A DNA stretch of 64,000 bases from Anaerolineae bacterium (GTDB lineage: Bacteria; Chloroflexota; Anaerolineae; 4572-78; J111), in the NCBI GenBank assembly GCA_023382535.1, contig JAHDWA010000018.1:115618-179617 (forward strand). The letters run 5' to 3'. The position numbers and the translations under genes are program-made. Shown piece by piece: positions 44,782 to 53,022 of this stretch. The notes below the pieces were generated by a model, which was not told the origin of the DNA, ran no database searches, and saw nothing but the letters and a program-made list of their open reading frames with translations. Within the stretch, counting starts at the first letter, position 1. The number at the start of each line of letters is the position of its first letter.

Positions 44782-44917
44782 GCCTAAAAATAATAAATTG
44801 CCCCCCTTTAGACGAGCCAAAGGTACCGGATTTCTTGCTACTATTCAATTGCATCACCTTTATCTTAACACGGCAAGATTTGAATCTGGTTTGAGATATA
44901 TATCACAAAGATGCGGA

Positions 44918-45937
44918 TTACTCTTGGCGGAATTGCCAGTACAATTCGGGCTGGCTGGCTAAACGAGCCAAACGCCACTGCCAACCGGCCGGGTAGCCTA
45001 GCATTTTAGCAAGATCGCCCGTAATCCTGATGATGGGAATCCAGACAACGGCCTGGAGTTTTTCCATGAAGGAGAGATTTTGCCACAAGCGAGGCAAGCG
45101 GCGATAGGGAGTGTAAAACATACCGAGCGCACCCAAAATACCTCCCCCTACCCCCCACCAGGGCGAGACGCCTATCATCAAAATAAGCAAGAGAGGCAGC
45201 GCCGCCAGGTATGTGAGATAGCGGATGGCATGCCGTTTGCGCCATAAATCGGCCTTGCCGTCGCCGCGAGCATACTGGTAGTACTGTCTAAAGAAGGCCC
45301 GTAAACTGCCACGGGGCCGAAAATAAACCACGGCCTGGGGAGCAAAAGCGAAAGGTCCCACTTCCTCCCGTAAGCGAAAATCAAAAATCAGATCTTCACA
45401 GTAATCCAACCATTCCGGGTAGCGACCGGCTGCTTGCCAGCCTGACTTGAGAAAAGCAATGGAGCGGCTGCTGGGCAAAAAAGTGGCCGGGTTAATATCT
45501 GACAGGGCTGGCAGAACTGTAGCGCCCATCGCCACCTCAAAAGCTGTCTGCGGGTCGGGCACAAAAAAGCCGGATACTACGGTCACTCCGGGGTTAGCCC
45601 GGAACGGCTTGAGCAGTTCCTCCAGCCAGCGCGGGTCTAAACGGACTCCAGCATCAGTGCTGGCGATAATCGGCCCGGCTGCGGCCTCAATGGCGACGTT
45701 GCGGCCCCGGCTGATATTTGCCCCTGGTTCGATGATGACCCGCAGCGACATCCGCTGCGCCGAATACCGCTGCAAAACAGCAACCGTGTCATCGCTGGAG
45801 CCACCATCAACAAAGATGATTTCATCGGGGGGATGGGTTTGCTCGGCCAGGGAGTCGAGCAGCTTTTGGATAGCTGGCCCTTCGTTCAGGACCGTGCAAA
45901 TAACGGAAACTTTGACCACGGTGAAAATTTGAGGCAA
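44918..45937 (-). CDS. Glycosyltransferase family 2
   Basis: A 339-residue inverting glycosyltransferase with the GT-A fold. VSVICTVLNEGPAIQKLLDS, DEIIFVDGGSSDDT (nucleotide-sugar binding Asp pair), GANISRGRNVAIEAA and ASTDAGVRLDP (DxD-like metal site) are in order, with the acceptor region LDYCEDLIFDFRLRE (ED motif). Two hydrophobic helices at about 245-285 anchor it. It probably adds a sugar to an envelope glycan or lipid. The start is uncertain: TTG 45937 is used here, but GTG 45919 would remove six residues; neither has a good ribosome site. Divergent from the SH3 protein gene. Confidence 0.85.
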   Translation of the reverse strand: MPQIFTVVKVSVICTVLNEGPAIQKLLDSLAEQTHPPDEIIFVDGGSSDDTVAVLQRYSAQRMSLRVIIEPGANISRGRNVAIEAAAGPIIASTDAGVRLDPRWLEELLKPFRANPGVTVVSGFFVPDPQTAFEVAMGATVLPALSDINPATFLPSSRSIAFLKSGWQAAGRYPEWLDYCEDLIFDFRLREEVGPFAFAPQAVVYFRPRGSLRAFFRQYYQYARGDGKADLWRKRHAIRYLTYLAALPLLLILMIGVSPWWGVGGGILGALGMFYTPYRRLPRLWQNLSFMEKLQAVVWIPIIRITGDLAKMLGYPAGWQWRLARLASQPELYWQFRQE

Positions 45938-45964
45938 CTCAGATTATGTCTACATAAAATTATG

Positions 45965-45973
45965 TGGTATAAT
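45965..45973 (+). promoter_or_regulatory. Extended -10 promoter for the SH3 protein gene
   Basis: TGGTATAAT (TG at 45965-45966, TATAAT at 45968-45973) is a perfect extended -10, 46 bases before ATG 46019. Confidence 0.65.
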
Positions 45974-46018
45974 GATTATGGTAAGTGAGGTTCTTCAAGT
46001 AGCGGAGGTGGCTAACCA

Positions 46019-46981
46019 ATGAAGGCTCGATATTGGAGTTTAGCCATAATTTTAATTTTAGTCAATTATTTGATTTTTGCTGCCCTCTTCAGCCAACTGG
46101 TTGGCTCAGATTTTGGGGGGAAACGTTCGACACGCACACCCGCGCCTACCTTTACCCCGGCTCCCGCACAACCTCCGGCCATCATTATTCCAACGCTCAC
46201 CCCCGTGCCTCCCGTGCCAACACCCACGGCCACTCGCGTTTTAGCTCCCGATAATGCCAGCGCTCAGCCGGAAAGCGTCTCGCCGGATAGTGTTGCGGCC
46301 CAGCCGGATATTGAGCCGCAATTGGTGGCGCCGGGCACGGTTAATATTCGTTCCGGCCCTGGCACCAATTATCAAGTTATCGGCGCTTTGAACGCCAATG
46401 CTCCGGTCCTGGTGACTGGCCGCAATCAAGATGCCTCGTGGTGGCAAATCGAGATTAACAACGGCGCGATCGGTTGGGTAGCCAGCAGCGTGGTCAGCGC
46501 CAGCAACACCGAAAATGTCCCCGCCGTCGAAGCGCCTCCGCCGCCTGTGGCAGCCGCGGTCGCCGTTCAACCCGCGGCTGACGCGCCGCCGCCCGCACCC
46601 GAAAAGCCAAAGTATCAATTCGAGCCGACCGGCTGGTACGACGATGGCAACGCCGGTCTGACCCGCTTTTTGGGAGATATCAAGGATGTCAACGGCAATC
46701 CGGTCAATGGCGTCTTTGTGCAGGCCAAGTGCGGTAATTTTTCGGCTATCTCCTTTCCCTCCGGCCCGGTTGGCTGGGGGCCGTTCCAGGAGGGCGCTGA
46801 TTGGCCGGCCGGTTTTTATGACTTAACGGTTGATACCAAGCCCGTCCCCTGTATCTGGACCTTGACCGTCGTTGATACGGATGACCGCCAGACCATTAAG
46901 GCGGTCTTGTCGGAGTCTGTCCCCGTCGAAATTACAGCAGAAAAGTCAATCGTCACTGCCAATTGGCGGAAGAACTGGTAG
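46019..46981 (+). CDS. Membrane-anchored SH3-domain protein
   Basis: A 320-residue exported protein with an N-terminal helix (about 7-27), a Pro/Thr-rich linker, a bacterial SH3 (SH3_3) domain at about 100-160 (VNIRSGPGTNYQVIGALNAN ... WWQIEINNGAIGWVASSVV) and an Ala/Pro linker. The C-terminal domain of about 110 residues (FEPTGWYDDGNAGLTRFLGD) looks like an Ig-like/carboxypeptidase-regulatory fold with two Cys (CGNF and CIWTL) that may be paired. SH3_3 domains commonly bind cell-wall peptides, so a cell-wall or surface role is likely. GGAGG lies 10 bases before the ATG. A heptamer-like array follows the stop codon. Confidence 0.85.
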   Translation: MKARYWSLAIILILVNYLIFAALFSQLVGSDFGGKRSTRTPAPTFTPAPAQPPAIIIPTLTPVPPVPTPTATRVLAPDNASAQPESVSPDSVAAQPDIEPQLVAPGTVNIRSGPGTNYQVIGALNANAPVLVTGRNQDASWWQIEINNGAIGWVASSVVSASNTENVPAVEAPPPPVAAAVAVQPAADAPPPAPEKPKYQFEPTGWYDDGNAGLTRFLGDIKDVNGNPVNGVFVQAKCGNFSAISFPSGPVGWGPFQEGADWPAGFYDLTVDTKPVPCIWTLTVVDTDDRQTIKAVLSESVPVEITAEKSIVTANWRKNW

Positions 46982-47040
46982 ATGGTTTTTTTGCTATCTT
47001 CTATCTTCCATTCACTATCTTCAGTCTTCTACTCCTCCAC
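46982..47040. repeat. Heptamer-like array overlapping the end of the GT39 gene
   Basis: On the minus strand, units of GAAGATA and similar purine-rich repeats follow GTGGAGGAGTAG. The array supplies the last codons (RVEE, stop) of the gene at 47029-49527. Confidence 0.55.
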
Positions 47041-49527
47041 TCTAAACGGTTTAGTCAGCGCCGTCACTTGCCCCGACGAACTCTCTTGCCCGCTCAGGGT
47101 CAAGGCCAGCCGATAGGTTCCCGGCGGTAAATTCTCCAAAAAGAAGTTGTACTGTGCCCGGATAATCTCGTCCTCTTGCCACTCTGGCAACGGATAATCC
47201 GTGCCGGCCGGCTGGCGGGTCACAAAAATTGGGGTAGCCTCGCCGCTGTTCGTCACAACCTGGATAAAAAGCTGGTCTTGCAGCCGGCGGACCGGCTCGC
47301 GTGCCTGCCAGTAGCCCACCAACTGCACCGGATCGCCGGGGTGGAGCGGTGTCTCAGGGGTGGAACGATGGCCCAGCTTGTAAAAATCATAGCCTAACAG
47401 GGTTACGTCGAGCATGGGCTGGTTTAAGGTGACTTGCATCTTGAAGGCATCAGGCGGAAAAGGTATGACCGGACGGATAATCTCCACCTGAGCCAGTTCA
47501 ACAAAATCCTGCCCTCCTGTTAAAGGCAGGCGTTGGCCGGTCTGGCTGTTGTATAGACCCAGAATCAGCCGGTGCGGGCCGGGAGGCGTGCCTGGTTCGA
47601 TAAAAATGCCGTGTGCATCGGCCACTGGCTGATGCGCCGGCCACTCGGACATGGGATTAAGCGGTGGGGCATCCCGCTGGCCGACCAGGTGATCGGCTTG
47701 ATCCAGCACCTGGACAAAAACCGTGTAATTTTCATCGAGCTGCAGCGGCACGTCAGTTTTCCACGAGAGGGCCAATTGCAGGATGTCACCGGGCGTTATC
47801 CGGGAGGCGGACAGAGCATAGCCGGCTAGCTGGATATGCGCTCCGAACTGGTAGTTGACCGGCGTTAAGGGTAACTTGGCGCTGGTAAAGGGGCTGGCAT
47901 AGCTGACCAGGCGGACATTACCGTACCATTGGTCGGTGGCTTTGAACAGATGCTTATCCAGCCACCCCTCGATCAAACCGTTCGGGTCGGCCTGCTGGGT
48001 GGCCCAATAAACAGCATAGACTGTATTGGCCCTGGCCGTAATCTCTTGAAGTTCGGCCAGGGTGGTGGCTTCGTCCAGCGGGCGCTGGCGCGGCAGCGGA
48101 TAGACCGGCGCTTTGGGGGCGGCGCTGTCGGTGTAATAGTAGTTAAAGATATCTTGCTGGCCTTCGGCATCCAAAATAACTGCATCGTCCGGCCCGCCGA
48201 CTGCTTTGATAAAATTGGCGATACCTCGATAGTTATCCCGCGCGTAGGCAGGATCGTAGTAATAATAGTAGAGTGACAATATCGAGGGGCCGACGAAGGT
48301 GGACAAGAGAACAGCCCCAGGCAGATACTTTAACCAGGCAGAGGTAAGGCGGGAAACGTAAAACGTGAGGCTTTCAATAGCCACAGCCAGTAATAACGCC
48401 AGAGCAGGTGCGGCGACGATTAAAAATTTGAGAAAGGCCGGGCTGAAAATGACGAGGGTGAGCCCAACCGGCAGCAGGAGCCAGAGCCAAAGAAGGGTGA
48501 GACGGGAAATGCCCACAGGGTGCCTTTGGCTCTGAAACTTCCCACGGGGAGGCTTCGCCCTGAAACGTGAAACGTAAAACATTGTAACAACTAGCATCAA
48601 GGCCAGCCCAAAGACGGTGAACAAGCTGAAGTCAAAAGGCCAGGAAAGACCAAAGAGGAGCGTGGTCGAGATAGTCTCCACCATTGCCAGGAATGAGCTG
48701 GTTTGCCGCTCGGAGGGCCAGGTGGTGATTTGCCGCCAAGCAACAGGCAGCCAGGGGAGGTAGAGGAGGATAGGGATGAGTTGGAGGCTGAGCCAGTTTT
48801 GAGTGGCGAATGGTGAATGGCGAATAGTGAATGGTGGATGGGAGGAAGATGCAGCCTTCCAGCCTTCCAACCCTCCATTTCCCCGGTACAACTGCCAGAA
48901 CCAGATCAGGGCCGCCAAGTTGACAGCTAGTAGGATGATGGGATAGGCATAATGCGTATACAGGCCAGCCGTAACAACCAAGACATAGATCAGCCCGGCA
49001 GGTGATGTAAGCCAGGAAAACCGGCGGTCAGTGGTCCGGGGTCGGCGGTCACTCTGCCAGATGAGCGCGGCGACCAGCACGGTCAGGCTGCTCAGCAGGG
49101 CCAGCAGCATATACATGCGCGCTTCCTGAGAGTAGTAAATCTGTAACGGGGAGAAAGCGGCCATGAAGGCAGCCATCAGGCCCACCCGTGGGCCAAACCA
49201 GCGCGTCCCTAGAACCCCGATGATATAAACCAGGCCGACGCCCAGCACCACCGACAGCGACCGCAGCCCGGCTTCGCTGCTGCCAAAGAAGAAGGTCCAG
49301 CATTTGAGCAGCCAGTAGTAAAAAGGCGGGTGAATATCAAAGGCGGTGCGCCGGGCAATCTCGACAAAACCCCGCCGCGCCAGGGCCGCGCTGTTGCCTT
49401 CGTCGGCCCAGAGGGATTGGCCGGATAAATTGTAAAAACGGAGCAGCGCCGCCAGGAGCAGGATCAGAGGGGCGGTCAGAGAACGGGCCGGTTGGGGTGA
49501 CTCTTTTGTCTCAGTTGGAGCACGCAA
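47029..49527 (-). CDS. Glycosyltransferase family 39-like mannosyl/aminoarabinosyl transferase
   Basis: An 832-residue polytopic membrane protein of the PMT/ArnT (GT-C, lipid-linked sugar donor) type. Typical opening: RFYNLSGQSLWADEGNSAAL with the acidic pair of the first outer loop, DIHPPFYYWLLK, and RSLSVVLGVGLVYIIG. About 12 helices lie between 15 and 420, followed by a soluble domain of about 400 residues with beta-rich repeats. Four short in-frame islands in loops are of heptamer-repeat origin (about 163-168, 219-245, 320-345 and 385). The start is TTG 49527, with AAAGG seven bases upstream and TATAAT at 49546-49551. It probably glycosylates envelope proteins or lipids. Confidence 0.82.
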   Translation of the reverse strand: MRAPTETKESPQPARSLTAPLILLLAALLRFYNLSGQSLWADEGNSAALARRGFVEIARRTAFDIHPPFYYWLLKCWTFFFGSSEAGLRSLSVVLGVGLVYIIGVLGTRWFGPRVGLMAAFMAAFSPLQIYYSQEARMYMLLALLSSLTVLVAALIWQSDRRPRTTDRRFSWLTSPAGLIYVLVVTAGLYTHYAYPIILLAVNLAALIWFWQLYRGNGGLEGWKAASSSHPPFTIRHSPFATQNWLSLQLIPILLYLPWLPVAWRQITTWPSERQTSSFLAMVETISTTLLFGLSWPFDFSLFTVFGLALMLVVTMFYVSRFRAKPPRGKFQSQRHPVGISRLTLLWLWLLLPVGLTLVIFSPAFLKFLIVAAPALALLLAVAIESLTFYVSRLTSAWLKYLPGAVLLSTFVGPSILSLYYYYYDPAYARDNYRGIANFIKAVGGPDDAVILDAEGQQDIFNYYYTDSAAPKAPVYPLPRQRPLDEATTLAELQEITARANTVYAVYWATQQADPNGLIEGWLDKHLFKATDQWYGNVRLVSYASPFTSAKLPLTPVNYQFGAHIQLAGYALSASRITPGDILQLALSWKTDVPLQLDENYTVFVQVLDQADHLVGQRDAPPLNPMSEWPAHQPVADAHGIFIEPGTPPGPHRLILGLYNSQTGQRLPLTGGQDFVELAQVEIIRPVIPFPPDAFKMQVTLNQPMLDVTLLGYDFYKLGHRSTPETPLHPGDPVQLVGYWQAREPVRRLQDQLFIQVVTNSGEATPIFVTRQPAGTDYPLPEWQEDEIIRAQYNFFLENLPPGTYRLALTLSGQESSSGQVTALTKPFRVEE
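48345..48590. repeat. In-gene heptamer islands 1 and 2 (GAAACGT/AAAACGT)
   Basis: GGGAAACGTAAAACGTGAGG at about 48348-48370 and CTGAAACGTGAAACGTAAAA near 48561-48585, with inverted relatives between 48505 and 48560, lie within the GT39 reading frame. They encode FYVSR-type peptides twice (about residues 320 and 385). The same units occur between 55566 and 55672. Confidence 0.7.
48800..48886. repeat. In-gene heptamer island 3 (GAATGGT / TCCAGCC units)
   Basis: GAGTGGC, GAATGGT, GAATGGC, GAATAGT, GAATGGT and GGATGGG are six consecutive heptamers on the plus strand, followed by AGCCTTCC units. They lie in a loop of the GT39 protein and are read in frame on the minus strand as about 28 residues (GGLEGWKAASSSHPPFTIRH...). 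Removal would restore a normal-length loop. Confidence 0.75.
49021..49052. repeat. In-gene heptamer island 4 (GGTCAGT units)
   Basis: GGTCAGT, GGTCCGG, GGTCGGC and GGTCACT are four consecutive heptamers in the GT39 gene, translated on the minus strand as SDRRPRTTDRR. The same units are in the gap at 31856-31876. Confidence 0.7.
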
Positions 49528-49545
49528 TTTGATACCTTTGCCCTG

Positions 49546-49551
49546 ATTATA
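49546..49551 (-). promoter_or_regulatory. -10 element for the GT39 gene
   Basis: TATAAT on the minus strand, 19 bases before TTG 49527, would give a very short leader that still holds the AAAGG ribosome site. No -35 is clear. Confidence 0.45.
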
Positions 49552-49728
49552 TGTTTTTCCGAAGGCGAGTCAACGTATCGGAGCGCTGCTGTAATGGAGG
49601 GCAAAATCTTCTGATTTTGTCCAATATCGGGGGATATTGGACTCCCTTGCTGGAATCAGGGCTTGTGTTTGACCAATTTGAACCAAGCGCCTAAACTATG
49701 ATAAAAAACTAGAAATTGAGAAACTAAT

Positions 49729-51375
49729 ATGACCGAACCCTTACGAATTGTGCCGCTGGGCGGTGTGGGCGAAGTGGGCCGCAACATGACCCTGATTGAA
49801 TATGGCGACGACGCTATTGCGATTGACTGCGGGTTGATGTTCCCGGAAAATGACATGTTGGGCATTGACCTGGTTATCCCTGATGTAACCTATCTGCTGG
49901 ATAATCCAGAGCTGCTCAAGGCCATTTTTTTAACCCACGGTCACGAAGATCACATCGGCGCGCTGCCCTATATTTTGCCCCAGGTCTCTGCCCCCCTCTA
50001 CGCGACCCAGCTCACCCGAGGGTTGATTGAAATTAAATTAAAAGAAGCCAAGCTGCTGTCCAAAACCGAGATTCACACCATTACCACCAACAGTGTGATC
50101 GAGATTGGTCCTTTTACCATTGAGCCGTTTCACGTCTGCCATTCCATCCCCGATGCGGTTGGCTTTGCGATCTACACCCCTACCGGCCTGGTCGTCCACA
50201 CCGGCGAGTACAAGTTTGACGAAAATCCGGCCGACGGCAAGCTGCCCGATTTTGAGCGCATGCGCCGCTACGGCGATGAAGGGGTGCTGGCGCTTCTCTC
50301 CGACAGCACCAACGCCGAGCGTCCCGGTCACACCCCTTCAGAGCAGATTGTCAGCGAGACATTCGACAAGATTTTCAGTGAGGCCAAGGGACGGGTGATT
50401 GTCTCCACCTTCGCCTCGAATATTTCGCGGGTGCAGCAGGTCATCAACACGGCCATGAACCATAACCGCAAACTGGCGGTGGTGGGCCGCAGTATGGTGG
50501 ATAACGTCAAAATGGCTCTCAGTTTGGGCTATCTGACTGCCCCCGAAGACATGATTGTCCATGTGGATGATTTGGAGGATTATCCCGACAACCAGATTGC
50601 GGTTGTTTGCACCGGCACCCAGGGCGAGCCGACCAGCGCCCTGGTCCGTATGGCTAATCAGGAACACCGCCAGGTCAGTCTGAAAAAGGGCGACACGGTT
50701 ATCCTCTCGGCGACGGCTATACCCGGCAACGAGGAACTTGTTCATCGCACCCTTAACAATCTATTCCGCCTGGGAGTCGATGTAATTTACCAGAGCCTGA
50801 TGCCGGTCCACGTCTCCGGCCACGCCTCGCAAGACGAGCAAAAGATGATGCTGGAACTCATCCGGCCCACCTACTTTATCCCTATTCAGGGTGAGTACCG
50901 TATGCTGGTCTTGCATGGCCGGCTGGGGGAATCCGCCGGTATCCCGCCAGAGAACGTCTTTGTGATTGAAAATGGCCAGGTGATTGAGTTTGAAGACGAC
51001 ATCGCCTACCTGGCCGAGCGTATCCCCAGCGGTCACGTTCTGGTGGATGGGCTGGGCGTGGGCGATGTGGGCAGTGTCGTGCTGCGGGATCGCCACCTGC
51101 TCTCACGAGACGGTTTTGTGGTGGTGGTGATGGCCCTGGACGACACAACCGGCCAACTGGTTGACGGCCCCGACATTATCTCGCGCGGCTTTGTCTACGT
51201 GCGTGACTCCGAAGATTTAATTGAAGAGGCCAAAGAGCGAGTCATCGAACTGCTGGAGAGCGGCAAAGTCCATCGCGACACCGCCGCTACAGCCATTCGC
51301 GACAGCCTGAGTGAGTTTCTCTACCAACGCACCCGCCGGACCCCGATGATTTTCCCCATGGTGCTGGAAGTGTAG
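49729..51375 (+). CDS. rnj: Ribonuclease J
   Basis: A 548-residue beta-CASP metallo-hydrolase with 5'-3' exo- and endonuclease activity in mRNA turnover and rRNA maturation. Opening LRIVPLGGVGEVGRNMTLIE and DCGLMFPENDMLGIDLVIPD are diagnostic of RNase J. The zinc motif LTHGHEDHIGALPY (HxHxDH, about residues 69-77), FHVCHSIPDAVGF, LLSDSTNAERPG, and PVHVSGHAS for the last His ligand are intact, as is the C-terminal domain with FVYVRDSEDLIEEAKERV. Its length matches the family (550-560). It is a single-gene unit; a heptamer array begins at the stop codon. Confidence 0.95.
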   Translation: MTEPLRIVPLGGVGEVGRNMTLIEYGDDAIAIDCGLMFPENDMLGIDLVIPDVTYLLDNPELLKAIFLTHGHEDHIGALPYILPQVSAPLYATQLTRGLIEIKLKEAKLLSKTEIHTITTNSVIEIGPFTIEPFHVCHSIPDAVGFAIYTPTGLVVHTGEYKFDENPADGKLPDFERMRRYGDEGVLALLSDSTNAERPGHTPSEQIVSETFDKIFSEAKGRVIVSTFASNISRVQQVINTAMNHNRKLAVVGRSMVDNVKMALSLGYLTAPEDMIVHVDDLEDYPDNQIAVVCTGTQGEPTSALVRMANQEHRQVSLKKGDTVILSATAIPGNEELVHRTLNNLFRLGVDVIYQSLMPVHVSGHASQDEQKMMLELIRPTYFIPIQGEYRMLVLHGRLGESAGIPPENVFVIENGQVIEFEDDIAYLAERIPSGHVLVDGLGVGDVGSVVLRDRHLLSRDGFVVVVMALDDTTGQLVDGPDIISRGFVYVRDSEDLIEEAKERVIELLESGKVHRDTAATAIRDSLSEFLYQRTRRTPMIFPMVLEV

Positions 51376-51540
51376 GAGTGGAGGATTGGAAGGCTGGAAG
51401 GTTGGAAAAAGGCTATTTTCCAGTCTTCCAGCCTTCCCTCTTCCACAGTCAACCTTCTATTCTCAATCCTCCCTTGCTCCCCTGCTCCTCCGCTCCCCTG
51501 CTTTCCCCCTGCTCCCTGGTCCGCAGCCACAGCACCCCAC
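51374..51540. repeat. Heptamer-like array between rnj and the flippase-like gene
   Basis: GGATTGGAAGGCTGGAAGGT-type units after the rnj stop are mirrored by CAGTCTTCC and AGCCTTCCC near 51422-51440. TGCTCCC and CTGCTCC units continue to about 51520, where they are read in reverse as the tail REQGESRGAEEQGSKGG of the minus-strand gene. Confidence 0.65.
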
Positions 51541-52492
51541 CCGGCAGACTACCGAGATAAACGACAGCCTGCTTAACCAGCGACAGGGCAAATGCCAGCG
51601 GTTCCGCTACGCCCACCAAACCATAAAAATAGACATACAGTACCGAACCGGTCCCCAGCCCGCCGATACTGATCGGTGCGATTAAGGCAACAGCAATAAT
51701 TGGGTTCAACAGAAAAATATAGATCGGCGCGATTTCCCCGTGCAGCCCGGCCACGATGGCCAGATCCACCAATCCGGTCAGCAGGACGGTAATAACTCCC
51801 ACCACAAACGCAGCCAACAGCGCTCTATACTGGTAGCGATACGCTCCAAAAGCATCAGAAACACGCCGGTACAGGGGGGCGAGCGGACTCAAGAATTTGA
51901 AGGCGAATATCCGGCTCAGCAGCCGCCGCAACCGGTGGCTAACCATAATTACAAATGCCCCTGAAATTATCGCTAGCCCCATGACGGCCACTATTTCGAC
52001 TTGGGTCAGATTTTCGGCCAGCTTATCGCCGGTTTGACCCGCCGGCGCCACGTTCACTGCAATGAGTGCCGCCACCATGGCTGTAAACATAAAAGCCATG
52101 AGGCCAATGATCCGGTCTACGATGACAGAGACTGCTGCCTCGGCGCTGCGGGCCGTATAGCGGGCCAGGCCAAAGCCGCGCATGACATCTCCGCCCACAT
52201 TGGCTGGCAAAAAGTTATTAAAAAAGAAGCCGACAAAGGTGTAGTTGGTCAACGCGCTCAGCGGTACCAGGATACCCTGCGCTCGCAGCAAAATATACCA
52301 CTTGATTGCATTGGTAATAACAGCCAGGACAAATAAGGCCAGGGCTAAAAGGAGATAAACGTAGTTAGCGGTAGTCAGGGTGGTCAGCAGAACAGCACGA
52401 TCCTGGGGGTTGGATAAAAAGCGGTAAAACAGGTAGGCCATCAACCCCAGGCTGATGATGACCTTGAGGGTCGTAATTAATTTAGCTTTCAA
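51449..52492 (-). CDS. Flippase-like/lysylphosphatidylglycerol synthase transmembrane family protein
   Basis: A 347-residue integral membrane protein with about eight helices, of the YbhN/AglD/LPG_synthase_TM family. Diagnostic segments are KWYILLRAQGILVPLSALTN, FFFNNFLPANVGGDVMRGFG (NNFLPxxxGGDxxR) and ISIGGLGTGSVLYVYFYGLVGV. These proteins flip or channel polyprenyl- or lipid-linked substrates, which fits the glycosyltransferases upstream. The start is TTG 52492 with GGAGAAGG upstream; the in-frame reading from 52564 adds 24 unrelated residues. The last 20 or so residues (EQGESRGAEEQGSKGGLRIE) derive from the heptamer array and are probably not part of the fold. Confidence 0.82.
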   Translation of the reverse strand: MKAKLITTLKVIISLGLMAYLFYRFLSNPQDRAVLLTTLTTANYVYLLLALALFVLAVITNAIKWYILLRAQGILVPLSALTNYTFVGFFFNNFLPANVGGDVMRGFGLARYTARSAEAAVSVIVDRIIGLMAFMFTAMVAALIAVNVAPAGQTGDKLAENLTQVEIVAVMGLAIISGAFVIMVSHRLRRLLSRIFAFKFLSPLAPLYRRVSDAFGAYRYQYRALLAAFVVGVITVLLTGLVDLAIVAGLHGEIAPIYIFLLNPIIAVALIAPISIGGLGTGSVLYVYFYGLVGVAEPLAFALSLVKQAVVYLGSLPGGVLWLRTREQGESRGAEEQGSKGGLRIEG

Positions 52493-52575
52493 ACGAAATT
52501 CCTTCTCCGCTAAGATTGGATCGTGCTGATTATGCGGCAAAAGAAAGCGGGGCGCAAAAAGCACCGACCGGAGTA

Positions 52576-52752
52576 TCAGCCTGACTCCCTCTCATGGTCC
52601 TTGTCACTGCGCCGGTTAATCCAGCCCTCTCGCGCCGTCGAAACAACATCTCTCTCCCCGCTATTCAGGATGACGACGATGCCGACAATTAGCGCGGCCA
52701 GCATCACCGCAGTAAGTAGACAGCCCACGATCACTATTAAACTTATCGCCAT
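52576..52752 (-). CDS. Small single-pass membrane protein
   Basis: A 58-residue protein with a long hydrophobic helix (about 2-28, MAISLIVIVGCLLTAVMLAA...) and a charged C-terminus (SGERDVVSTAREGWINRRSD). GGAG nine bases before ATG 52752 supports the start. It is the first gene before the flippase-like gene, 84 bases away. I cannot assign a function; it may be a small partner of the membrane protein downstream. Confidence 0.6.
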   Translation of the reverse strand: MAISLIVIVGCLLTAVMLAALIVGIVVILNSGERDVVSTAREGWINRRSDKDHERESG

Positions 52753-52854
52753 GTTTTCGATCTCCACCACGCTGAAAGTAACGTAAGACAAGTTGCCTGC
52801 TAGAGTGCCCTGCAAATTCCTTAAATTGAGACTGACCCTCCATACCCTTTTAGT

Positions 52855-52883
52855 TTGACATCAACCCGAAAGAACGGTAGACT
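52855..52883 (+). promoter_or_regulatory. Probable promoter of ftsK
   Basis: TTGACA (52855-52860), a 17-base spacer and TAGACT (52878-52883) give a good sigma-70-type match. The leader to GTG 53023 would be about 135 bases. The remainder of 52753-53022 shows nothing else. Confidence 0.6.
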
Positions 52884-53022
52884 ATAAATGTTATGTTATG
52901 TAAAAAATTTCTCGTTGCTCCTTTCAGAAACCAGGCCAACAGATTTTGAAGCGCAATTTGTTAGTGATAACGCGTAAATTTTTAGGCGTTACGCGTTACT
53001 GAGTATATCACAGGAATGCCCC

